From Spirochaetaceae bacterium (GTDB lineage Bacteria > Spirochaetota > Spirochaetia > Treponematales > Breznakiellaceae), in contig JAISZQ010000143.1 of NCBI GenBank assembly GCA_031269165.1, positions 1-15,652 on the forward strand: 15,652 bases of DNA. Direction: 5' to 3'. Under the pieces are notes generated by a model. It was not told where the DNA came from, ran no database searches, and was given only the letters and a program-made list of their open reading frames with translations. Of this stretch, positions 6,816 to 12,767 are shown one piece after another (the first letter of the stretch is position 1; every line of letters begins with the position of its first letter). The position numbers and the translations under genes were made by a program.

Positions 6816-8391
6816 CCGAAAGCCCCCGACCGCTCCACGACGCGAGATAGTCCAGGGAAGCAAGAGCAGCCTCAATATTCAGTTGGAACACGCGGAGGTT
6901 GATGCCCAGCCCCGCGCCGTGCCGCCAGATGCCGTCATCCCACCCGCTTCGCGCCGTAAAGAAAAATATCCGGCCCACGTTGAATTCCAGTTCCAGCCCT
7001 ATGTTCAGATAGGTGTTGCCGGACGGGGTATTGGTGGTAAATCCGATGTGCGGCTTTACGCCCAAAAAATCGGTTCTGAACGGGCGGTAGAGCAGCCACA
7101 TATTCATGCTAAAAGGGCGCGTCACATAGATCTCGGCGGATTCCCGCGCATAATCGGGAGAAAAATTCAAGGAAAGGCTATCAGGATCCTGCATGATGTC
7201 GATGACACTCGCGTCATCAATAATGTTATCGTCTATCGAAGCCTGTACCTTGTTGCTCAAACGGGAGGGCATAAAGGGAATGTGAACCACATCCAACCCG
7301 ACATCGAGTATCGGAAAGAGCGCGTATTCCACCGCCACCGAAAAATCAAACCCGCCGAAATTGTTCACCATAGCGGCACCGGATTCATTGAGGTTGACCG
7401 GCAGATACGCGGTTGCCGTCCCGAACGATCCGAGGTTTAAGCTGTCCTCTGAGTCAAACGTGAACTCCACGTCGGAGCGCGGTATGTACACGAGCGGAAT
7501 AAACCATGCGGGCCGAATGTCCACGCGCCATTTTTTCAGGTCAAAGTAACGGTGAAAGCCGGCTTCGGCAAAGATCGCCCCGGAGACCGAAAACGTGCCG
7601 CTCGTCCGCGTGTTTCCGTTCATGATCGCAAACAGCGTATCGGGCACCACCATATCGAGACGTCCGTCCATTCCGGTAAAGAGTCCGAACCCCTTGGCGT
7701 CTCCGTTAAAATGCATCGCGCTCCGAAACAGTATATCCGTGTTGAACCGCATCCCTTCCTCGCCGACACGCGAAGCAAGCTCCGTCACATTGATCTTGAT
7801 CGTTTCCCGCAAAATGTCCGACGCGCCGACAAAATTATTCATGACACTCACGTTCACCGCAAACAATTCCCAGTCAAAACGCCGGAGCGGCTCGCGGCGG
7901 CGGGTTTCGCCCGGCGCGGAAAAGTATCGGTACAGCGCGTTCCCCGCCTTCCGCGGCAAGGACTCGGGTTCGGGCGCTACGGCAGGAGGGCTAAACGCTT
8001 CTTCTTCCGGCGGTTCCACATACTCACTGTCGGCCGTCACGGTCGGTGGAGGCGCAACCTCCGCATCTTGGGGGGACGCCGCATTCTCTGGAGCCGTTTC
8101 CGCAAACGGAAGCGGCGCTTCCGGGGGAATAGGCGCTTCCGGGGGAATAGGCGCCTCCGCAGGAATAGGCGCTTCCGCAGGAATAGGCGCCTCCGCAGGA
8201 ATAGGCGCTTCCAATGGAAGCGATTGAGCGGCGAGCGGCAACGCGGAGAAAAACAAGAGGATGCCGCCAAGGCGGATGGCGAGGCGGACGGCACGGCGTT
8301 TGGCCGTCAGGGGAGCCTGTTCCAAAACGAATTGACGGCGCGCCAACCGCGCATGGTTTTGAAACCGTTTTACGTTACAAACCCTGCTCAT
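6787..8391 (-). CDS. Exported outer-membrane beta-barrel-like protein with N-terminal EAPIPA repeats
   Basis: I do not recognise a named family. The 534-residue product has an Arg-rich N-terminal stretch, a hydrophobic signal core at about 41-55 (GGILLFFSALPLAA, cleavage before QS), six or seven Pro/Ala/Glu hexapeptide repeats (61-94), an acidic Pro-rich linker to ~150, then a long region of alternating hydrophobic/polar strands with aromatic residues. It ends in a strand reading GTGIHVGF, whose terminal Phe is typical of outer-membrane barrels. The ATG at 8391 has GGAGAGGCGGAG just upstream and overlaps the lipoprotein gene by 17 nt. The first 35 residues precede the signal core and partly come from a dispersed repeat (8312-8329), so a later start cannot be excluded. 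A Pro-rich linker before a barrel suggests a periplasm-spanning or peptidoglycan-contacting segment; this is inference. Confidence 0.8.
   Translation of the reverse strand: MSRVCNVKRFQNHARLARRQFVLEQAPLTAKRRAVRLAIRLGGILLFFSALPLAAQSLPLEAPIPAEAPIPAEAPIPAEAPIPPEAPIPPEAPLPFAETAPENAASPQDAEVAPPPTVTADSEYVEPPEEEAFSPPAVAPEPESLPRKAGNALYRYFSAPGETRRREPLRRFDWELFAVNVSVMNNFVGASDILRETIKINVTELASRVGEEGMRFNTDILFRSAMHFNGDAKGFGLFTGMDGRLDMVVPDTLFAIMNGNTRTSGTFSVSGAIFAEAGFHRYFDLKKWRVDIRPAWFIPLVYIPRSDVEFTFDSEDSLNLGSFGTATAYLPVNLNESGAAMVNNFGGFDFSVAVEYALFPILDVGLDVVHIPFMPSRLSNKVQASIDDNIIDDASVIDIMQDPDSLSLNFSPDYARESAEIYVTRPFSMNMWLLYRPFRTDFLGVKPHIGFTTNTPSGNTYLNIGLELEFNVGRIFFFTARSGWDDGIWRHGAGLGINLRVFQLNIEAALASLDYLASWSGRGLSVGTGIHVGF
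8114..8212. repeat. 18-bp tandem repeat encoding EAPIP(A/P)
   Basis: Five full 18-bp units (starting 8114, 8132, 8150, 8168, 8186) and a half unit follow head to tail on the pattern GGCGCYTCCGSRGGAATA. Units differ by synonymous C/T changes and by CGGGG versus CGCAG, which swaps Pro for Ala. Length changes by slippage would stay in frame. Confidence 0.9.
8312..8329 (-). repeat. Copy of the CGTTTTGGAACAGGCTCC repeat inside coding sequence
   Basis: On the minus strand this 18-mer is identical to 5783-5800 on the plus strand. Here it encodes part of the N-terminal region (VLEQAP) of the outer-membrane protein, ahead of its signal core. Confidence 0.75.
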
Positions 8392-10162
8392 ACTCCGCCT
8401 CTCCGCTCACATCGGCCTTGATCTTCATCGAAAATTTGTCGTCTACCCCGTCCTTTTTCGACTCGATCTTGACGACGGCATTGCCCGCCTCCGGCTTTTC
8501 CACATATACGGCGAATTTCGGTTGAAACGGCATCGGGATATCGTCACCCGCGATGTCGATAGAAAAATCCTTGTTCATCTCTATGTGAAACAGTTGATCA
8601 AACGACAGATTGTCATATATACGCAGAAAGAGATCCCCGGCAAAGATCGTGTTATCCGCATCTGTTCCCGAAACGCGCGCGTTCTCAATGCGGCTTATAG
8701 AAACTCCGGCCTTGTCGCGGCCAAACAGATCACCCTCCGAACTGTAATCCACCAGTTCCATCATACGGGTATACCTCCGTCCGTCTTCCCACGTAAGCGC
8801 CGCCTCCGGCTCCGTTTCCACCACTTCCGTTTGCATAGGCAAAAGGATAACGAGATCGGCGGTAATGGCGCTGACGCCTTGTTCTTGCGTTACGATACAG
8901 GAGTCACCCAAGCTTATCAGGTATTCGATATGCATATCATCCAGAGAATCTTCATTCACCTTTGCGGCAAGGTTGAACGAGGCGGTACTCGCGTAAGACA
9001 ACGGCTCGTTAAAAGAATGTTCCAGAGACAAACCCGTATACAACGTTGAAAAGTCATAACTCTTGGTGATGTCTTCTTCGATCTTCCAGCCCTTGCCGTC
9101 ATCCAGGGTGATCTTTGCACCTTGAATCGCGCCCCCGTCAAACGGCCCGCCGACATACAGATAGCACGGAAGCGTTTTCAGCTTGTATTTTTCGAGAATG
9201 TCGGCAAGTTGCTTGAGTGGCAGGGTTATCAGGCCATGATAGTCCCCATGTTTGCCGGGATTCACATCCGCCTCCGTCCACTTGAGGTCAACGACGATAT
9301 GGTAACTGCCGCCGCTTTCCGGCGGAACCTGAACGAGCCGCGGATAAACACTCAGTTCCTTATCCACTTGCGGGTTCAGCGTCTTTTCTTGGCTTGCGGT
9401 AAACACAAGGTCTTCGCCGACGGGCACGCCCTGCTGGAAATCCGTCTCGTTGGCGCCGATGCCCAATCCCGGTATCGCCAGCTCAAGCGCGTCATTCAAT
9501 TCCGCGCCGCCTATGAGCCTCACTTGGGTAAAAACGCCCTTCGCCGTGTCATTGAGCTTGATGCGCGTTACCCACTCATTCATCACGCCCAGCGGAATAG
9601 GATCAACGGGAAAGCCCTCTCCGGGAATATCGGCTCCCGGAGGCAAAGGCGTATCTATATCCGGCAACACCACATCGGGTGTCTCAATCTCGGTTTTCAT
9701 ATACTCGGAAAAATCCAGATCCATGCGGGAAAGCGGGAAATGAATGAACAGCGTACGCACCTCATCGGAGCGAATCGCGTTTAAGGCGGTATAGGGAGCC
9801 TCGGCGTTCTTATTTTTGTCGGCAGTATCCGGCAACGGGATAACATAGCCCGATTTCTCATCACCGGCAGTGTAGTCCTTCTCGGCATAATAATAGAAAA
9901 CGTTTGCTTTGCGGGGATTCTCCGTTTCCTCCGTTTCCTCAACCGCTTCCTCAAAAAACTCGCGTATTTTCTCTATTTTCAAGTATTCAAGCAAATCCTG
10001 CACCTCCTCCATTTGGCCAATATCACCAACGGGAACGTGCAGATCAAACGTGGAACTCACCATGACGCGCTGGGGCGTCTCAAAGCCACAGGCGGAAAAA
10101 ACAACAAGAAGCATAAAAATACCCGCCTTGAGCAGACGTGTTCTTAGGTTATACAATTCCAT
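8375..10162 (-). CDS. Large predicted lipoprotein, function unknown
   Basis: This 595-residue product begins MELYNLRTRLLKAGIFMLLV and continues VFSACGF. A charged n-region, hydrophobic core and Cys25 preceded by FSA make a spirochaete-type lipobox, so Cys25 is probably lipidated. I recognise no enzymatic domain. The rest is soluble and acidic, with many Pro/Gly turns and predicted beta strands, including PLPPGADIPGEGFPVDPIPLG near residues 170-195 and TVEL/VVDLKW-type strands, suggesting repeated beta-sandwich modules. The stop overlaps the start of the barrel-like protein gene, so the two are co-translated and may act together at the outer membrane. The ATG at 10162 has no ribosome site, and the -10 box lies only 6 nt upstream, so the message may be leaderless. 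TTG at residue 3 is the only near alternative. Confidence 0.8.
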   Translation of the reverse strand: MELYNLRTRLLKAGIFMLLVVFSACGFETPQRVMVSSTFDLHVPVGDIGQMEEVQDLLEYLKIEKIREFFEEAVEETEETENPRKANVFYYYAEKDYTAGDEKSGYVIPLPDTADKNKNAEAPYTALNAIRSDEVRTLFIHFPLSRMDLDFSEYMKTEIETPDVVLPDIDTPLPPGADIPGEGFPVDPIPLGVMNEWVTRIKLNDTAKGVFTQVRLIGGAELNDALELAIPGLGIGANETDFQQGVPVGEDLVFTASQEKTLNPQVDKELSVYPRLVQVPPESGGSYHIVVDLKWTEADVNPGKHGDYHGLITLPLKQLADILEKYKLKTLPCYLYVGGPFDGGAIQGAKITLDDGKGWKIEEDITKSYDFSTLYTGLSLEHSFNEPLSYASTASFNLAAKVNEDSLDDMHIEYLISLGDSCIVTQEQGVSAITADLVILLPMQTEVVETEPEAALTWEDGRRYTRMMELVDYSSEGDLFGRDKAGVSISRIENARVSGTDADNTIFAGDLFLRIYDNLSFDQLFHIEMNKDFSIDIAGDDIPMPFQPKFAVYVEKPEAGNAVVKIESKKDGVDDKFSMKIKADVSGEAEYEQGL

Positions 10163-10168
10163 ACTGCT

Positions 10169-10197
10169 AATATACCAGATTTTGCTGATTTTGTCAA
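10169..10197 (-). promoter_or_regulatory. Near-perfect sigma70 promoter for the lipoprotein gene
   Basis: On the minus strand TTGACA (10192-10197) and TATATT (10169-10174) are separated by exactly 17 nt. The -10 box ends 6 nt before the ATG at 10162, which puts the expected transcription start on or beside the start codon. Confidence 0.85.
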
Positions 10198-10202
10198 ATG
10201 AG

Positions 10203-10233
10203 GCTGTTCCAAAACTTCAGTTTTTGGAACAGC
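10203..10233. repeat. GTTTTGGAACAG-family palindrome
   Basis: GCTGTTCCAAAA (10203-10214) and TTTTGGAACAGC (10222-10233) form a 12-bp perfect stem with a 7-nt loop, 5 nt upstream of the -35 box of the lipoprotein promoter. It is the inverted-pair form of the repeat seen singly at 5677, 5784 and 8317. There is no T tract, so a simple terminator is unlikely. Confidence 0.75.
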
Positions 10234-10251
10234 GTCCCCGCTTTATCTTTC

Positions 10252-10605
10252 GGCTACTTTACCGGCCCGCTCAACCTCATGAACGCCAAGGACAACAACG
10301 CCGACGAGGCAAAGAGGATTGGCGTTCCCTGCATGAAGGCGGGAATCGGGCTCGTGCGGATGCGGCGGCGGACATCAGGACACTGTCAACAACTTAAGAA
10401 TTTTGTCCGCGGATTGACGCGGATTTTCACGGATTATACCCCGCTCGATCCATGTTAATCCGCGTCGCCCTATGGCGCAATCCGCGGACCTTTCTTTTCG
10501 CTTAAGTTGTTGACAGTGGACATCAGGAGGAGGGCGAGAAGGAAGCCCAGCGCGACACCGACCGCGTAGACGATGCTCTGGACAAAGGTGTAATCGCGGG
10601 AGATG
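10252..10605 (-). pseudogene. Partial duplicate of the rnfA 3' end, frameshifted and split by an insertion
   Basis: With the inserted element (10381-10518) and one target repeat removed, this matches 10950-11162 of rnfA. The copy keeps the equivalent of the last ~70 codons including the stop (10254-10256). It lacks 7 nt (TCCGGCC) present in rnfA, which breaks the frame, and has no start. Divergence is uneven: the last ~70 nt of the gene carry 11 substitutions, 7 of them synonymous in the rnfA frame, while the ~137 nt upstream of that carry only one. It lies where rnfB might be expected. It could be a recombination scar or the tail of an earlier rnfA. Confidence 0.88.
10381..10518. mobile_element. 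138-bp MITE-like element with 18-bp terminal inverted repeats and 10-bp target duplication
   Basis: The left end CACTGTCAACAACTTAAG (10381-10398) is the exact inverse of the right end (10501-10518). GACATCAGGA directly flanks both sides (10371-10380 and 10519-10528), and only one copy is expected from the parent rnfA sequence. The interior holds further exact inverted pairs, GTCCGCGGATTG (10405-10416 / 10478-10489) and GACGCGGATT (10416-10425 / 10457-10466), with CGGATT recurring every 9-10 bp. It has no coding capacity, so it would be moved by a transposase elsewhere. Confidence 0.85.
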
Positions 10606-10949
10606 GGGGGCGTTACGGGGGCGAGCCTACAACCCTCAACATCCTGTTTCGGGTTTCCGGCCGGGGCGTACTCAGTCCTGCATCCATCCATGGACGCTGA
10701 GCAAACCCTGCGGTTTGCTTAAGGTACGCCCACAAAACCATGCACCGCATGGTTTTGTCCCCGTAGAGGGGGTAGCGTAAGCCGGCGCAAAGCCACAAGC
10801 CCGACTGGGCTTGTGGCTTTGCGCCGGCTGGAGCGAGGGGGCGGCAAATTGCCGCGACTTCCCCCACCTTATTCTTGTGCATACTCTCCCCCCGAAGGGG
10901 GCTGATGCTCGTTCCCCACACGATGCGCCCAAGGGCCTCCACGGCAGGT
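10606..10949. repeat. Hairpin-dense repeat mosaic between rnfA and its partial copy
   Basis: This gene-less 344-bp stretch holds a series of exact inverted repeats: AGCAAACC-ctgc-GGTTTGCT (10700-10719) inside an outer GGGCGTAC/GTACGCCC pair (10664-10671 / 10724-10731), ACAAAACCATGC-acc-GCATGGTTTTGT (10732-10758), a 22-bp stem (10781-10828), GCGGCAA-a-TTGCCGC (10841-10855) and CCCCC-gaa-GGGGG (10889-10901). The minus strand is open for about 109 codons, but the translation looks like repeat-derived sequence with no family features. It could be a composite of several palindromic elements or a structured RNA. Confidence 0.75.
10780..10829. repeat. 23-bp perfect stem with 4-nt loop
   Basis: GCCGGCGCAAAGCCACAAGCCC, here split as GCCGGCGCAAAG + CCACAAGCCC (10781-10802), pairs fully with 10807-10828 around the loop GACT, with one more A-T pair outside. 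It is the strongest hairpin in the window and lies ~120 nt after the rnfA stop. It may end or protect the rnf transcript, although no T tract follows on the minus strand. Confidence 0.85.
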
Positions 10950-10951
10950 GG

Positions 10952-11530
10952 CTACTTGACCAGTCCGCTGAAGCCCATGAACGCCAAGGACAGCAATGCC
11001 GAGGACGCAAAGAGGATCGGCGTTCCCTGCATGAAGGCGGGAATCGGGCTCGTGCGGATGCGGCGGCGGACTCCGGCCATCAAGAGGAGGGCGAGAAGGA
11101 AGCCCAGCGCGACACCGACCGCGTAGACGATGCTCTGGACAAAGGTGTAATCGCGGGAGATGTTGTTGAGCGTAACGGCGAGGATGGCGCAGTTGGTGGT
11201 GATAAGGGCGAGGTAGATGCCCATCGCCGAATAGAGGCCGGGGACGCACTTCTTGAGGTAGAACTCGACGATCTGCACGAGGGACGCGATGACGAGGATA
11301 AAGCCAAGCGTTTCCAAAAACACGAGGTCGAGCGGCTCAAGGAGATACTTGTAGATGGGCCAGGTGACGCAGGTGGCCAAAACGGTGACGAAGGTGACGG
11401 CGACCCCCATGCCGATGGACTTTTCTTCGTCGGTCGACATTCCGATGAACGGACAGAGGGCGATGAAGCTCATCAACACGATGTTGTCGCTTAAAAACGC
11501 CTTGAAAAAGATACCGAACAAGTCTTTCAT
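10952..11530 (-). CDS. rnfA: Rnf complex membrane subunit RnfA
   Basis: Integral membrane subunit of the Rnf ferredoxin:NAD+ oxidoreductase, 192 residues, with about six transmembrane helices. In known Rnf/Nqr structures RnfA and RnfE form an inverted pair around an intramembrane [2Fe-2S] cluster. The matching cysteines are visible as Cys26 in SFIALCPFIG and Cys114 in ITTNCAIL. The last helix region SSALLSLAFMGFSGLVK is typical of the family. The ATG directly abuts the rnfE stop with no intervening base, implying translational coupling. It is the last intact gene of the cluster. Downstream there is no rnfB but a hairpin mosaic and a decayed copy of its own 3' end. Confidence 0.95.
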   Translation of the reverse strand: MKDLFGIFFKAFLSDNIVLMSFIALCPFIGMSTDEEKSIGMGVAVTFVTVLATCVTWPIYKYLLEPLDLVFLETLGFILVIASLVQIVEFYLKKCVPGLYSAMGIYLALITTNCAILAVTLNNISRDYTFVQSIVYAVGVALGFLLALLLMAGVRRRIRTSPIPAFMQGTPILFASSALLSLAFMGFSGLVK

Positions 11531-12154
11531 TTAACAGCACCCCGCTTTGTCCCTGTTGACCGCCGCGCCTGAACGGGATTTGAGCCAGAGACCGAAACTT
11601 ATAAACAACGCGAATACCAAAAAGCCGCCCGGCGCGAGCGTGAAGAAGAGGATCGGGTCGCCGTCCCAGAGGGGAATGTCGAAGATCGAGCCGTTGCCGA
11701 GGATTTCCCGAACGAGGGAGATTCCGGCAAGCACCCACGTGTAGCCCAGTCCCATGCCGAGGCCGTCGGCGATTGCATGGGGCACCGACGCTTTGGACGC
11801 GAACGCCTCCACGCGGCCCATGATGATGCAGTTGACCACGATGAGCGGGATGAACACGCCCATCGCTTTGGAGAGGTCGGGGAAATAGGCTTGGAGCACA
11901 TAGTCGATGATCGTGGTGAACGCGGCGATGACGATGATGAAGACGGGGATGCGCACCGCATTCGGGATGAGTTTTTTGAAGAGCGCGATGACGACTTCGG
12001 ACATCACGAGGACAAAGGTCATCGAGAGTCCCATGCCGAGGCCGTTTTTCACCGAGGTGGTGACGGCGAGGCTGGAACAGAGTCCGATCATCAGCACGAG
12101 GAGCGGGTTTTCGTTTACCAGCCCGTTGGTGAATGTTTTAAGCAGGTTTTTCAA
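11531..12154 (-). CDS. rnfE: Rnf complex membrane subunit RnfE
   Basis: Integral membrane partner of RnfA in the Rnf pump, 207 residues from TTG at 12154. I chose this TTG because AGGAGG lies 8 nt upstream and the product then starts MKNLLKTFTNGLVNENPLLV, the normal RnfE N-terminus; a longer frame to ATG 12190 would add 12 unmatched residues inside rnfG. Cys26 in LMIGLCSSLAVTTS and Cys109 in LIVVNCIIMGR are the expected [2Fe-2S] ligands. GLGMGLGYTWVLAGISLVRE and the LAPGGFLVFALF helix are characteristic. It begins 1 nt after the rnfG stop. The tail ends in an unusual Cys-Cys. Membership of RnfE rather than NqrD follows from the Fe-S type RnfC in the same operon. Confidence 0.95.
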   Translation of the reverse strand: MKNLLKTFTNGLVNENPLLVLMIGLCSSLAVTTSVKNGLGMGLSMTFVLVMSEVVIALFKKLIPNAVRIPVFIIVIAAFTTIIDYVLQAYFPDLSKAMGVFIPLIVVNCIIMGRVEAFASKASVPHAIADGLGMGLGYTWVLAGISLVREILGNGSIFDIPLWDGDPILFFTLAPGGFLVFALFISFGLWLKSRSGAAVNRDKAGCC

Positions 12155-12155
12155 T

Positions 12156-12767
12156 TTAAGTGCCTCCTTCGGCGCGTCTTGCCGCGGCAAGCCACGCGGC
12201 CCCGGCCTGTACCGTTTCGCGGACGACGAGCGATACGGCGCGGCTCGTGATGGTTGCGGCGGTGATGGCCGCGACTTTGCCGCCGTCTTTCTGGACGGTG
12301 ATGTTGTCGGTTGCCGCCATGCCCTTGAACTGGCCGTAGAACGTGATCCCGTTGTCCTTGTTCACAAAGTAACTTTCTTTGGCCGCATTGGCACCGAGGC
12401 CCGGCGTCTCCGTGTTGGCAAGGATTTTCACGCCGGTGATGGCCCCGTCTGAAGCGATGCCGACAAGGACGGTGATGTCGCCGTTAAAGCCGCCGGACGC
12501 TGCCTGAATCGCTACGCCGCTCACCTGTCCGCCCTTCTTTGCCGAGTAGGCCGCGTTAAATTTGACGGCAGGATCGCCGCCGGACAGGCCCTCTATCGCG
12601 TCAAACGTGTCCGCGTCCGGGAAAATTTCCTTCAATGCGGCGTCGAGATCGGCTTTCGCCCGCTCTGCGATGACGGGCTTGGTTCCTTCATAGACAAAGG
12701 CAAGCCCCACACATGCCACCGTCGCGAAAATCACGAGGGCGGCCACCATTTTTATCGTGTCTTTCAT
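12156..12767 (-). CDS. rnfG: Rnf complex FMN-carrying subunit RnfG
   Basis: Membrane-anchored subunit with covalent FMN that passes electrons within Rnf; 203 residues. One N-terminal transmembrane helix (about 7-26) is followed by an extracytoplasmic FMN-binding domain with ILANTETPGLGANAAK (115-130) and the flavinylation region AAITAATITSRAV, where Thr172 is the probable FMN acceptor. The usual S/T-G-A-T motif reads T-A-A-T, with Gly replaced by Ala. Attachment would need an ApbE flavin transferase, which is not in the window. It overlaps rnfD by 4 nt (ATGA), so it is translationally coupled. Confidence 0.94.
   Translation of the reverse strand: MKDTIKMVAALVIFATVACVGLAFVYEGTKPVIAERAKADLDAALKEIFPDADTFDAIEGLSGGDPAVKFNAAYSAKKGGQVSGVAIQAASGGFNGDITVLVGIASDGAITGVKILANTETPGLGANAAKESYFVNKDNGITFYGQFKGMAATDNITVQKDGGKVAAITAATITSRAVSLVVRETVQAGAAWLAAARRAEGGT

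Noticed and set aside
5787..6902. Plus-strand open frame of 371 codons
   Set aside because: It is the antisense shadow of the RlmM-like gene; its product is Arg/Pro-rich and without family features, and the minus frame has clear catalytic motifs.
8114..8212. CRISPR-like regular repeats
   Set aside because: Units are contiguous 18-mers without spacers and encode a peptide repeat in frame.
7552..8421. Plus-strand frame with Arg/Phe-rich repeats
   Set aside because: The repeats are just the EAPIPA-coding tandem read in reverse; there is no supporting signal.
10613..10942. Minus-strand frame of 109 codons after rnfA
   Set aside because: It is composed of inverted repeats, has no ribosome site or conserved features, and is best treated as repeat sequence.
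12155..12190. rnfE start at ATG 12190
   Set aside because: It would lie inside rnfG and add residues not seen in RnfE, while TTG 12154 has AGGAGG at good spacing.
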